DNA of 64,000 nucleotides from JAALLB01 sp964502215 (lineage in GTDB: Bacteria; Pseudomonadota; Alphaproteobacteria; Rhizobiales; Rhizobiaceae). Every line of letters starts with the position of its first letter. The stretch's first letter is position 1. Location: the NCBI GenBank assembly GCA_964502215.1, contig CAZCUN010000011.1:4274-68273 (forward strand), given 5' to 3'. The position numbers and the translations under genes were made by a program. Of this stretch, positions 51,076 through 60,308 are shown in pieces. The notes under the pieces are model-generated. The model was not told where the DNA came from and did not search any database. It saw only the letters and a list, made by a program, of their open reading frames with translations.

Positions 51076-51783
51076 ATGGCTTTTCTAATTGGTGAGAACA
51101 TGACTGGTGGCTACGGCAAGGGTGCTGACATTTTGCACGATTGCACCATTGGCGTTGAAAAAGGCGAGATCGCTGTTGTCGTTGGACCAAATGGCGCAGG
51201 TAAATCCACGGCCATGAAAGCTGTCTTCGGGATGTTAAACATTCATACAGGCCGTGTGATGATGGATGGGGAAGACATTACATCTCTTTCACCACAAGAT
51301 CGCGTTCAAAAAGGCATGGGCTTTGTGCCGCAAAACAATAATGTATTTACCACCATGAACGTTGAAGAAAACCTAGAAATGGGTGCTTTTATTCGTGATG
51401 ATGATATTTCAGGAACAATGGAACAGGTTTTTGAACTGTTTCCAATCTTAAAAGAAAAACGCAAACAACCCGCAGGCGAACTCTCTGGTGGTCAACGTCA
51501 ACAAGTAGCAGTGGGTCGTGCACTTATGACCAAACCAAAGGTCTTGATGTTAGATGAACCAACCGCAGGTGTTTCACCTATCGTGATGGATGAATTGTTT
51601 GATCGCATCATTGAAATTGCCAAAACTGGCATTGCCATTTTAATGGTCGAACAAAACGCAAAACAAGCGCTCAACATTGCCGATAAAGGCTACGTTCTAG
51701 TGCAAGGCAAAAACCGATATACGGACACAGGCGAAGCTTTGATGGCTGACCCTGAAGTTCGTAAAGCATTCTTGGGTGGGTAA
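51076..51783 (+). CDS. livF: branched-chain amino acid-type ABC transporter ATPase (LivF)
   Basis: A 235-residue ATPase with Walker A VVGPNGAGKSTAMKAVFGML, signature ELSGGQRQQVAVGRAL, Walker B VLMLDEPTAGVSPIV and the closing VRKAFLGG that marks LivF. It follows livG by 40 bases with an AGGGATC ribosome site, and precedes livH by 5 bases. The pair LivG-LivF forms the heterodimeric motor of the importer. Confidence 0.9.
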   Translation: MAFLIGENMTGGYGKGADILHDCTIGVEKGEIAVVVGPNGAGKSTAMKAVFGMLNIHTGRVMMDGEDITSLSPQDRVQKGMGFVPQNNNVFTTMNVEENLEMGAFIRDDDISGTMEQVFELFPILKEKRKQPAGELSGGQRQQVAVGRALMTKPKVLMLDEPTAGVSPIVMDELFDRIIEIAKTGIAILMVEQNAKQALNIADKGYVLVQGKNRYTDTGEALMADPEVRKAFLGG

Positions 51784-51788
51784 CAGAC

Positions 51789-52802
51789 ATGACTGATTTT
51801 CTAAACGCCGTTGTCTTGCTCTTAAATTTTCTGGTCATTCCAGGAATTGCCTATGGTTGCCAATTAGCATTGGGCGCTTTGGGTGTAACTTTAATCTACG
51901 GCATCTTGCGCTTTTCAAACTTTGCCCATGGCGAAACCATGGCCTTTGGAACAATGTTCACAATTATCGCCACTTGGTTCTTACAATCGAATGGCATCAG
52001 CCTTGGGCCTATTCCAACCGCCTTGCTTGCACTGCCAATTGGCATCCTTGCCGCAATTTTGCTGATACTCGGCACAGACAAACTGGTTTATAAATTCTAC
52101 CGCAAGCAGAAATCCACACCTGTTATTTATCTGATCGCCTCGCTTGGCGTGATGTTTTTCTACAACGGCCTTATCCGTTTCATCATCGGCCCAGATGATC
52201 GTATTTTTACCGATGGTTCAAGGTTCATCATTACAGCCCGTGAGTTCAAAGAAATGACTGGCCTTGATCAAGGCATGGCCTTTAAAATGACCCAAGGCAT
52301 AACGATTGTTGTAACCATTATTTGTGTCGCTGCCTTGTTTTGGTTCTTGAACAAAACCCGCACTGGCAAGTCCATGCGCGCTTATTCTGACAATGAAGAT
52401 CTAGCGCTTCTTTCAGGCATCAACCCTGACCGCGTTGTGATGATTGCTTGGATTTTAACAGCCGCACTTGCCACAATAGCTGGCACACTTTACGGCCTTG
52501 ATAAAAGCTTCAAGCCGTTTACGTATCTGCAAATTCTCCTACCGATTTTTGCCGCAGCCATTGTTGGTGGTATCGGAAATCCGATTGGCGCAATTTTGGG
52601 CGGCTTTGTCATCGCCTTATCTGAAGTCTCCGTGACCTTCGCATACAAGCGTGTGATTGCTTATCTCGTTCCTGAAAGCTGGGCGCCTGAAAGTTTGGTT
52701 CAACTACTATCGACTGATTATAAGTTCGCTGTCTCCTTCTCAATTCTAGTGATCGTCTTGCTTGTCAAACCAACAGGATTAATGAAGGGACAATCGATAT
52801 GA
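51789..52802 (+). CDS. livH: branched-chain amino acid-type ABC transporter permease (LivH)
   Basis: A 337-residue membrane permease with about eight helices. The family motif is GVTLIYGILRFSNFAHGE near the N-terminus, and GLDKSFKPFTYLQILLPIFAAAIVGGIG-type coupling loop in the second half. The gene overlaps the next one by four bases (ATGA). Length is slightly above the usual 290-310 residues because of longer loops. Confidence 0.9.
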   Translation: MTDFLNAVVLLLNFLVIPGIAYGCQLALGALGVTLIYGILRFSNFAHGETMAFGTMFTIIATWFLQSNGISLGPIPTALLALPIGILAAILLILGTDKLVYKFYRKQKSTPVIYLIASLGVMFFYNGLIRFIIGPDDRIFTDGSRFIITAREFKEMTGLDQGMAFKMTQGITIVVTIICVAALFWFLNKTRTGKSMRAYSDNEDLALLSGINPDRVVMIAWILTAALATIAGTLYGLDKSFKPFTYLQILLPIFAAAIVGGIGNPIGAILGGFVIALSEVSVTFAYKRVIAYLVPESWAPESLVQLLSTDYKFAVSFSILVIVLLVKPTGLMKGQSI

Positions 52803-54106
52803 ACTTTAATTGGCGCAATATTTCCATGTTTGCAGCAATGGCGATTATGTTTGTTGCTGTCGGTCAGCTCAACTCGTGGTCGACATCACTGTTCATTTTA
52901 AATTTCTGTTTGATCTCTGCCATCATGTCGATGGGGGTGAATATCCAATGGGGCTATGCAGGTCTTTTGAACGTCGGCATTATGGGGTTTGTAGCACTTG
53001 GTGGCACAGCAGCAATGCTTGTGTCTATTCCACCCGTACAAGGCGCAATTGAAGCAGGTGGCTCAGGCATTTTATTTTCAGCCTTCTTAACAGCACTTGC
53101 AATCGCTACAATTTATTTCGCTTATAAGAAACTCAAAGGCGGAACGCAAAGACTTGCAATTACCGCAATCTCTATCGTCAGTTTCTTTGTCATAAGACAT
53201 TTCTTTGATCCAGCAGTTGAAGCAATCGAAGCGTATGATTCAGCTGGTACAGGCAATCTTGGTGGCCTCAACATGCCAATCCTATTCGGCTGGCTTTTAG
53301 GGGGTGTTTTCGCAGCAGGTGCAGCTTGGTTGGTGGGAAAAATCTCCCTTGGCCTACGCTCAGACTATCTTGCAATTGCAACACTTGGCATTTCTGAAAT
53401 CATAATTGCAGTTTTGAAAAACGAAGACTGGCTGACCAGAGGTGTTAAAAATGTAAACGGCCTGCCGCGTCCATTTTCTGTACCCTACGAAGTTGAAATT
53501 CAACGCGCTCCATATTGGATTGATCTAGCCGAACGCTGGGGCATATCAGTTGTTGATCTGTCTTCCATCGTTGTAAAACTTTCCTATGCATTGCTTTTCA
53601 CAATTGTTCTTCTGATCGTTTTATATCTATCAGAAAAAGCGTTGAACTCGCCATGGGGACGCATGATGCGCGCTATCCGTGATAATGAAACAGCAGCAGA
53701 AGCCATGGGCAAAGACGTTACAGGGCGGCATTTGCAAGTCTTCATTTTAGGATCTGCCGTCGTTGGCATTGCAGGTGCAATGCTCACCACTCTTGACGGC
53801 CTCTACACCCCAACCGCCTATCAACCACTACGCTATACATTCCTCATTTGGGTGATGGTTATCGTTGGGGGATCAGGAAATAATTGGGGCGCTGTTCTAG
53901 GCGGTTTTGTTGTTGGTTTCTTCTGGATTGAAGCTGAACCAATTGGCCTTTGGGCAATGGATGTCATTACCTCGGGCATGGCAGAAGACAACGATCTTCG
54001 CACACACCTTTTAAAGTCAGCAGCTCACATGCGCCTGATGATGATGGGGATTATATTACTGCTGGTATTAAGGTTTACACCCAAAGGGCTTATTCCCGAA
54101 AAATAG
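52799..54106 (+). CDS. livM: branched-chain amino acid-type ABC transporter permease (LivM)
   Basis: A 435-residue membrane permease with about ten helices. LivM landmarks are NIQWGYAGLLNVGIMGFVALGG, LRSDYLAIATLGISEII and NETAAEAMGKDVTGRHLQVF, the last being the coupling helix to the ATPase. It is longer than classical LivM because of an insertion around residues 85-165 that carries an extra hydrophobic segment. It closes the J-G-F-H-M operon and its 3' end overlaps the convergent DUF2064 gene by 17 bases. Confidence 0.9.
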   Translation: MNFNWRNISMFAAMAIMFVAVGQLNSWSTSLFILNFCLISAIMSMGVNIQWGYAGLLNVGIMGFVALGGTAAMLVSIPPVQGAIEAGGSGILFSAFLTALAIATIYFAYKKLKGGTQRLAITAISIVSFFVIRHFFDPAVEAIEAYDSAGTGNLGGLNMPILFGWLLGGVFAAGAAWLVGKISLGLRSDYLAIATLGISEIIIAVLKNEDWLTRGVKNVNGLPRPFSVPYEVEIQRAPYWIDLAERWGISVVDLSSIVVKLSYALLFTIVLLIVLYLSEKALNSPWGRMMRAIRDNETAAEAMGKDVTGRHLQVFILGSAVVGIAGAMLTTLDGLYTPTAYQPLRYTFLIWVMVIVGGSGNNWGAVLGGFVVGFFWIEAEPIGLWAMDVITSGMAEDNDLRTHLLKSAAHMRLMMMGIILLLVLRFTPKGLIPEK

Positions 54107-54785
54107 GGTTATATTCTTGCAACCATTTTAGCAAAACCTTTTGGGCAGGCAGTAATGTGTTACTTTCCTGCTCAAATGTTTTTTGCAAACTTACGAGATC
54201 CTCAACGACATCAACATCCTGCATTTCATCGCTTTTAAGAACCGAATGCCCATAGTTATTTGTAGCTCTCATCAACTCTTCTAAAGTCGTATCAGCACTG
54301 TAAGTAACATTATCCCAAACTGATAAAGGCAAAGCTTTTTGAGATCCCCATAGCCAAAAGCCGCCATCGGTTGCAGAACCTGTTACGTGATCAAAGTCAC
54401 TTCTAGTTCTAAGCATTTTAGAAAATTTTAAAATTTGCTCAACACGCATCTGCGGACTGTCAGTTCCAATTAAAATAACTGCGTCATGGGTTTCAAAAAG
54501 CTTATTGCTGATACTGAATAACCGCTCACCTAATCCGCCATCTCCAGTCCAAAGATTAGGAAAACTCTGCCACTCATCAAGCCCCACAGCTTTTTCGTCA
54601 GCGAGTGCCCAATGAGGAAAAACATCAGAGTCTTGTCTCGTAGCTTCTTCTAAAACCGCATTAATACAAGCCACACTCAGCAAATAAAAAGCTTCAGCAT
54701 TTTCCTTGCCAATTGTTTCAGCAAGCCGTGTTTTAACCGGCGACAGTCCAATAGTCTTAGCAAAGCTGGCAATCGCTATTTTCAT
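54090..54785 (-). CDS. DUF2064/TIGR04282-type glycosyltransferase
   Basis: A 231-residue enzyme of the CofC-like nucleotidyltransferase/glycosyltransferase fold. Visible motifs are AKTIGLSPVKTRLAETIG at the N-terminus, ILIGTDSPQM (a DSP metal motif) and ATDGGFWLWG. TIGR04282 was defined as transferase 1 of radical SAM/selenodomain clusters and later named for arsenosugar biosynthesis. Its start overlaps the upstream TIGR04283 gene by four bases. It is the last gene of a four-gene operon. The sugar donor and acceptor are not known. Confidence 0.82.
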   Translation of the reverse strand: MKIAIASFAKTIGLSPVKTRLAETIGKENAEAFYLLSVACINAVLEEATRQDSDVFPHWALADEKAVGLDEWQSFPNLWTGDGGLGERLFSISNKLFETHDAVILIGTDSPQMRVEQILKFSKMLRTRSDFDHVTGSATDGGFWLWGSQKALPLSVWDNVTYSADTTLEELMRATNNYGHSVLKSDEMQDVDVVEDLVSLQKTFEQESNTLLPAQKVLLKWLQEYNPIFRE

Positions 54786-55453
54786 AGCAATCGCTTCCTA
54801 ATCCATAAAAGAAACTCAGGCCAAGCTTGTTTGAAAGTAAGCGCAACATGAAGTGCCGTGACCTTACCCCAGCCGCCTTTTTCATACTTCCGCGAAGAGG
54901 TGTAAATCGCAGAGCCAATCCGTTTAATTGGATGGCCTTCCTGTTTAACTTTCCAAGTAAATATATGATCCTCCCCAAAAGCAACATCATCACGATAACC
55001 GCCAAGCTTGACGAACAACTTTTTTGAAATTGCAAACCCTTGGTCACCAAAAGGTATTTTGAGAAAGTCAGAACGAAGTCGTACCATCCATTCATTCAAC
55101 TTAATCAGTTTAGGCCCATCGTCCATAAATTTAAGATCACCATAATAAAGCGCATTTGGCTCGTTAGAAAAAGCGATCATAAGTTTATTAATCGCATCAG
55201 ATGAAATTTTACTGTCAGCATGCAAAAACCAAAGGCAATCATTCTTGGCATAATCTGCACCAGAATTCATCCGCCCTGCTCTACCGCTTTTGCCTTCAAC
55301 AACCCTAAGTATTTCAAAGTTTGAGACCGATGGCTTTTCCCCAATACCAGTTACCAAAAGCACTTCCGAACCTTCAGGCAATTCACTCAATTGGGGTAAA
55401 AGCTCCTTCCACTTATCCTCTTGAGGTGCGAGTGGAATAATGACGGAAATCAT
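54782..55453 (-). CDS. TIGR04283-type family 2 glycosyltransferase
   Basis: A 223-residue GT-A glycosyltransferase. The nucleotide-binding start is MISVIIPLAPQEDKW, followed by GRAGRMNSGADYAKND and the DxD-like LWFLHADSKI, then GDQGFAISKKLFVKLGGY and GEDHIFTW as acceptor and catalytic loops. It is the family named transferase 2 of radical SAM/selenodomain clusters (TIGR04283, arsenosugar-associated). It lies 3 bases after the phosphorylase gene, with the radical SAM gene further upstream. Confidence 0.85.
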   Translation of the reverse strand: MISVIIPLAPQEDKWKELLPQLSELPEGSEVLLVTGIGEKPSVSNFEILRVVEGKSGRAGRMNSGADYAKNDCLWFLHADSKISSDAINKLMIAFSNEPNALYYGDLKFMDDGPKLIKLNEWMVRLRSDFLKIPFGDQGFAISKKLFVKLGGYRDDVAFGEDHIFTWKVKQEGHPIKRIGSAIYTSSRKYEKGGWGKVTALHVALTFKQAWPEFLLWIRKRLL

Positions 55454-55456
55454 GCC

Positions 55457-56302
55457 TTAAGCTCTTAAGACTTCCAGCATGGCAAGCTGATGTTTAGTAA
55501 GCACTTTATCAGGAGTAAGCACTGCCATGGCAAGCGCCTTGCGATAGCCTTCATCAACTTGAGGCAAAGCCGAGCTGAGCATTTCCATCAGTAAGCCTTT
55601 TGCCTTTTCAAGACTAGCACCAAAGCGTTCAATCACTGCTTGCACTGTTACATGTTGTTCAGGATCATCCAACCAACAATCATAGTCTGTAGCAATACAA
55701 ATCGTAGCGTAAGAAAGTTGCGCTTCACGTGCTAGAAATACCTCAGGCACATTGGTCATGCCAACCAAATCACACCCAGCACCACGCATGAAAAAGCTTT
55801 CAGCTTTTGTACCAAGACGCGGCCCTTCTACACAAGCATAGGTTTTATCAGTATGAAGTTTTATCTCATTTTCTTTTGCAACATCAGCAATCCACTTGGA
55901 TAAATCAGGGCAAGTTGGAATGGCCGTAGAAACATGAGCTGCAATGCCCTTGCCAAAAAATGTATATTCGCGCTTTCCTTTGGTGAGGTCTAAATATTGC
56001 GAAGGCACAGTAAAATCACCTGGCGCAATTTCTTCACGCAAACTACCAACAGCAGAAAACCCAACAACCATCCGCGCGCCAGCTTTTTTCAAAGCAAATA
56101 TGTTCGCACGATAATTGATTTCATGTGGCAAAAACGCGTGACCTGCACCATGACGTGGTAGGAATAAAAATTCTTTATCCCCTGCCCTCAAGGTTTTGAC
56201 GGGCGCAGACGATTTTCCAAAAGGCGTATCAATTTCTTGTTCTGAAACCAGCTCAACACCTTCAATATCATAAAGGCCAGTGCCACCTATAATTGCCAAC
56301 AT
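55457..56302 (-). CDS. MTA phosphorylase-like nucleoside phosphorylase
   Basis: A 281-residue enzyme of the 5'-methylthioadenosine phosphorylase family: LAIIGGTGLYDIEG, PRHGAGHAFLPHEINYRAN, VGFSAVGSLREEIAPGDF, MTNVPEVFLAREA and CIATDYDCW. It would split a 5'-modified adenosine into adenine and a ribose-1-phosphate. The usually conserved EGPQFSTRAES block reads EGPRLGTKAES here, a change in the substrate loop. Because it is placed between a radical SAM enzyme and two glycosyltransferases, it may act on a 5'-substituted adenosine made by that radical SAM enzyme instead of, or as well as, MTA. Confidence 0.82.
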   Translation of the reverse strand: MLAIIGGTGLYDIEGVELVSEQEIDTPFGKSSAPVKTLRAGDKEFLFLPRHGAGHAFLPHEINYRANIFALKKAGARMVVGFSAVGSLREEIAPGDFTVPSQYLDLTKGKREYTFFGKGIAAHVSTAIPTCPDLSKWIADVAKENEIKLHTDKTYACVEGPRLGTKAESFFMRGAGCDLVGMTNVPEVFLAREAQLSYATICIATDYDCWLDDPEQHVTVQAVIERFGASLEKAKGLLMEMLSSALPQVDEGYRKALAMAVLTPDKVLTKHQLAMLEVLRA

Positions 56303-56305
56303 GGA

Positions 56306-57265
56306 TTAATCTTTCACACTACAAGCGCCACCACCCAGCACACAAAACTTTGCGCAGAAGCGATGGTTTAGAGGGACAGGCTTAGAAGCTTGTTTTAACG
56401 TTTCACCCAAATTAAATTGCTGATCATAGGCCAATAATGTGCAGGCCTGAACAGAAGGTTTTTCATCGCCCTTGTGTTTTACAACCATGCGCGATGAACT
56501 ACACATCATGTCCGCAGGATTAACATCTAAAATGCTCCAGCATGCTGTGGTGATTTCTGGAACATCGTTATTTTCTTCCATCTCGGGAAATAAAATAAGT
56601 TGCTTTTTATCTTGCGCATCAATCTTGATTTCATTGTTATCAAAGAATGCACCAAAACCTTCACGTAATTCGCTTTCTTCTTCACCCCAGCGCGTACGTC
56701 CTGCAACATCAATATTAAACCCATGCGCAGAGAGCCATTGTAACCCCTTCATCATCGGCTTCCAAGAGTTTTCACCACGCTCTTCTTCGTGCAGTTCAGG
56801 CTTGAAATGATCAACAGAAACACGAAGCGTCATTTGATTGCCATAAGTTTCATGCAACTTCAAAAGACCATCAGCGCATTTCATCATCGGTCGCATTGCA
56901 TTAGTCAGCACTAAAAGTTTAAAGCCACGCTCAAGCGAAGTTTCCATGATCTTTAAAATATCAGGATTCATGAAAGGCTCACCACCCGTGATACCAATTT
57001 CTTGTGTACCTAAATCATTGTCCCGAATTTCATCTAAATATGTAACAGCTTCTGTATGGGTTAGATAAACCAGACGATCATTCTTAGGAGTTGATTCAAT
57101 ATAGCAATTGATACAAGCCAAATTACAAAGCGTACCTGTATTAAACCAGAGCGTTTCTAATTTGGTCAGACCAACGCGCGCGCGCTTTTCACCCTTAGCC
57201 GTTAATTCAGGATGAGAAAACTTACCATCCTTCTCAAGGGTTTCGCTATTGATGATTAAATTCAT
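56306..57265 (-). CDS. radical SAM enzyme of the phosphorylase/glycosyltransferase operon
   Basis: A 319-residue radical SAM protein. The cluster-binding motif is CNLACINC (CX3CX2C) at residues 47-54, followed by the SAM-binding EIGITGGEPFMN. The C-terminal region contains further cysteines (TACWSIL, ACTLLAYD, and CAKFCVLGGGAC), which may bind an auxiliary iron-sulfur cluster. It heads a four-gene operon with gaps of 3 bases or overlaps. The partner genes match the arsenosugar-associated families, but the selenodomain of ArsS and an ArsM gene are not seen, so the substrate is open. A role in adenosylating or methylating an unknown compound is inferred. Confidence 0.82.
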   Translation of the reverse strand: MNLIINSETLEKDGKFSHPELTAKGEKRARVGLTKLETLWFNTGTLCNLACINCYIESTPKNDRLVYLTHTEAVTYLDEIRDNDLGTQEIGITGGEPFMNPDILKIMETSLERGFKLLVLTNAMRPMMKCADGLLKLHETYGNQMTLRVSVDHFKPELHEEERGENSWKPMMKGLQWLSAHGFNIDVAGRTRWGEEESELREGFGAFFDNNEIKIDAQDKKQLILFPEMEENNDVPEITTACWSILDVNPADMMCSSSRMVVKHKGDEKPSVQACTLLAYDQQFNLGETLKQASKPVPLNHRFCAKFCVLGGGACSVKD

Positions 57266-57437
57266 AAAAAAGACCTAGTTTACTTTTAAGTTCGCCTATC
57301 AATACAAAACCAAGTCATAGCTTGGCAAGGCAAATAGTAGATTTGTAATAACAATCATTTCATCAAATATCATAATAATCCATAACTCTCAAAAACAAAG
57401 GCTTTGTTTCTTCTCTATTTTGTTTTAAATCAATTGC

Positions 57438-58697
57438 ATGACCAATATTGCTGAAAAAAATGGCCCACTTGAAGGGCTAAAAGTATTAGACCTATCGCGC
57501 ATCTTGGCTGGCCCTACGTGCACCCAATTGTTTGGTGATTTAGGTGCAGAGATTATCAAAATCGAACGCCCGCAAAAAGGCGATGATACACGTTTCTGGG
57601 GGCCTCCATTTTTAAAAGATGCTGATGGCAATGACACCACAGAAAGCGCCTATTATCTTTGTGCCAACAGAAACAAGAACTCGGTCGCGGTTGATCTTAC
57701 TAAAGAAGAAGGCCAAAAAATCATTCGTGCGCTAGCGGTCGAATGCGATATTCTGGTTGAGAATTTCAAAGCTGGCGACCTTGCGCGCTACGGCCTTGAT
57801 TATGATGAACTGTCAAAAATCAATCCAAAACTGATATACTGCTCAATCACTGGTTTTGGCATGACAGGCCCATATGCAAAGCGCCCAGGCTATGACTTTC
57901 TCATTCAAGGCATGGGCGGCATCATGAGCTTAACAGGCGCTGCGGATGAAGACGGCGGACAACCTGTAAAGTGCGGCGTTGGCATCGCAGACGTAATGTG
58001 CGGCATGTATGCAAGCGTTGCAATTTTAGCAGCCCTAAATGCAAGACACGCCTCGGGCAAAGGTCAGCATCTGGATATTTCACTGCTTGATTGTCAGGTT
58101 TCATGGCTCATCAATCAGGGAGCAGCATATCTCGTTTCAGGCGAAGTCCCACCAAGGCGCGGCAATGAACACCCAACAATTGTACCCTATGGCACATTCC
58201 CTGCATCCGATCAGGCTTTCATTATTGCGGTAGGTAATGACACGCAATTCATGCGCATGTGCGAAATTCTCGGTGCTGATGATCTTGCCAATGACGAACG
58301 CTTTGCAAAAAATACCGACCGCGTTTTAAACCGTAAAATTCTTATTCCACTCATTGAAGAATATACAAAAAAGCAAACTTCTGATCACTGGTTATCAGAA
58401 ATGGAAGCCGAAAATGTGCCGTGTGGCCCGGTGAATGATCTGGCGCAAACTTTTGCTGACCCACAAATCCAACACCGTAAAATGGCAATTAATATTCCGC
58501 ATAGAAATAATAGTGATAAGGGTGTTGATCTTATTGGCAACCCCCTTAACTTTAGCGACACACCTGTCCAATATAAAAAACCCCCGCCAGTACGTGCTGA
58601 AGATACAAGAGAAATCTTGTCAAAACATCTGGGCTTAAGCGAAGAAAAATTAAACGAACTCGAAGCAAATGGAATAATCGAATGTCTAACGAAGTAA
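57438..58697 (+). CDS. CaiB/BaiF family CoA-transferase
   Basis: A 419-residue family III CoA-transferase. Landmarks are GLKVLDLSRILAGPTCTQLFGDLGAEIIKIE, of which LAGP and GAEVIKVE-like GAEIIKIE are conserved, LCANRNKNSVAVDL, and the catalytic Asp in KCGVGIADVMCGMYA. Such enzymes move CoA between carboxylates; formyl-CoA:oxalate CoA-transferase is one member. It overlaps the start of the TPP enzyme gene by 16 bases. Oxalate degradation is the obvious pairing of the two families, but see the next entry. Confidence 0.88.
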   Translation: MTNIAEKNGPLEGLKVLDLSRILAGPTCTQLFGDLGAEIIKIERPQKGDDTRFWGPPFLKDADGNDTTESAYYLCANRNKNSVAVDLTKEEGQKIIRALAVECDILVENFKAGDLARYGLDYDELSKINPKLIYCSITGFGMTGPYAKRPGYDFLIQGMGGIMSLTGAADEDGGQPVKCGVGIADVMCGMYASVAILAALNARHASGKGQHLDISLLDCQVSWLINQGAAYLVSGEVPPRRGNEHPTIVPYGTFPASDQAFIIAVGNDTQFMRMCEILGADDLANDERFAKNTDRVLNRKILIPLIEEYTKKQTSDHWLSEMEAENVPCGPVNDLAQTFADPQIQHRKMAINIPHRNNSDKGVDLIGNPLNFSDTPVQYKKPPPVRAEDTREILSKHLGLSEEKLNELEANGIIECLTK

Positions 58698-60304
58698 CCC
58701 TCACCGCCGCAGACATGCTTGCTCAAACTCTTGCAAAAAATGGCTGCAAACGCGCTTACGGAATTCCAGGTGGCGAGGTTCTGGCAATCATCGATGCAAT
58801 GGATCGTGCAGGCATCGAGTTCATTTTGATCAAGCACGAAAACTCTGGTGGCTTCATGGCTGAAGGTGGCTGGCATGCTGATGGCTTTCCACCTGTATTA
58901 ATAGCTACAATCGGCCCAGGCGTTGCAAACGCTGTGAACGTGGTCGCCAACGCTATGCAAGACCGTGTGCCACTAATTTTCGTGACAGGTTGTGTCGATG
59001 GAGCAGAAGCTGAGACTTACACCCACCAAGTATTTGATCACGCACAAATGCTGCGCCCAATTACTAAGGCAACTTTTCTTGGCACAACATCAACGTGTGG
59101 TTTGATTACCCAAAAAGCCATAACGATTTCGCAAGAGCCACAAGCAGGGCCTGTGCATTTAGACATTCCTGTATCCGTTGCAGAAGCAGCCTCAACCGAA
59201 GATTTAAACGTTGGCCCAGTGCCAATGCCAGTTCTAACACCTGCAAAAGATGAAGTCTTTGCTCAAGCTGCAAAAGCAATTGAGAACGCTAAACATCCTG
59301 TTGCAATCTTAGGTGTTGATGCAGTGAACGAAACCGCAGGCGAAGATATTCAGGCTTTTTGTGAAAAGCACCAAATTCCAGTTGTGGCATCTTATAAAGC
59401 AAAAGGACTTGTTGATGATGCTTCTGACTTAAGCTTTGGCGGCGTTGGTCTTTCACCCAAAGCAGATAAAGTCATCATGCCCGTATTTGAAAAAGCCGAT
59501 GTGATTTTGCTGCTTGGCTACGACCCAATTGAAATGCGCATTGGCTGGCGTAATCCTTGGAATACAGAAAAGACGGTTATTGAAATCACACCCATCGCCC
59601 GAACCCACGGAATGCACCATGTAAGCCATACGTTACGCGGCTCACTTGCCCCTACTCTTGCAATGTTATCAGATGAAATCAATTCATCGCGTGACAGCAT
59701 CTCAGATGAACTTGCCGCTGCTCGCAATGAACTGCGCGACATGTTCAAGGCGGATTCTAAATTTGGCCCAGACCGTGTTTATGAAACGCTTCGTGAAGTC
59801 TCACCAGATAACACAGTTATCTCCGCAGACAGTGGCGCACATAGAATTTTATTGAGCCAGCAATGGCAATGTCATAACCCACGCGGCATGATGCAATCAT
59901 CAGCCCTTTGCACGATGGCCTGTGCCGTGCCAATGGCCGCTGGTTATAAACAAGCAAGCCCTGAAACACCCGTCATTGCCTTTGTGGGGGATGCAGGCAT
60001 GGAGATGGGCTTAGGCGAATTAGCAACGCTTCGTGAACATAAAATCCCTATTGTCATCTGCGTACTGGTTGATGAAAGCCTAACCTTGATCGAGATGAAA
60101 CAACGCGCTTCCCAGCGTCCAAACCTTGGTGTAGATTTCACAGGCTCAGATTTTCCAACTGTTGCAAATGCTTTGGGCGGTCACGGTGTTTGGGTTGATA
60201 ATGTCGAAGACTTAAAGCGCGAAGCCAAGGCAGGCTTTGAGCGCGATACTTTCACGCTTCTTGCCTGCCGTATTGGACGCAAAAGCTATGATGGTAAGTT
60301 TTAA
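58682..60304 (+). CDS. thiamine pyrophosphate-dependent enzyme (acetolactate synthase-like)
   Basis: A 540-residue three-domain TPP enzyme. The N-terminal domain has YGIPGGEVLAIIDAM and the catalytic Glu in LIKHENSGGFMAEGG, the middle domain starts near residue 195, and the C-terminal TPP-magnesium motif is GDAGMEMGLGELATL with LVDESLTLIEMKQ. Sequence features are nearer to acetolactate synthase and sulfoacetaldehyde-type enzymes than to oxalyl-CoA decarboxylase. Its translation is coupled to the CoA-transferase. The pair probably handles a 2-oxo acid or acyl-CoA; the exact substrate is unknown. Confidence 0.85.
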   Translation: MSNEVTLTAADMLAQTLAKNGCKRAYGIPGGEVLAIIDAMDRAGIEFILIKHENSGGFMAEGGWHADGFPPVLIATIGPGVANAVNVVANAMQDRVPLIFVTGCVDGAEAETYTHQVFDHAQMLRPITKATFLGTTSTCGLITQKAITISQEPQAGPVHLDIPVSVAEAASTEDLNVGPVPMPVLTPAKDEVFAQAAKAIENAKHPVAILGVDAVNETAGEDIQAFCEKHQIPVVASYKAKGLVDDASDLSFGGVGLSPKADKVIMPVFEKADVILLLGYDPIEMRIGWRNPWNTEKTVIEITPIARTHGMHHVSHTLRGSLAPTLAMLSDEINSSRDSISDELAAARNELRDMFKADSKFGPDRVYETLREVSPDNTVISADSGAHRILLSQQWQCHNPRGMMQSSALCTMACAVPMAAGYKQASPETPVIAFVGDAGMEMGLGELATLREHKIPIVICVLVDESLTLIEMKQRASQRPNLGVDFTGSDFPTVANALGGHGVWVDNVEDLKREAKAGFERDTFTLLACRIGRKSYDGKF

Positions 60305-60308
60305 AAGC

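Noticed and set aside
56306..57265. Naming the radical SAM gene arsS
   Set aside because: The CX3CX2C motif and C-terminal cysteines are compatible, but the TIGR04167 selenodomain pattern is not recognisable and no arsM is in the window.
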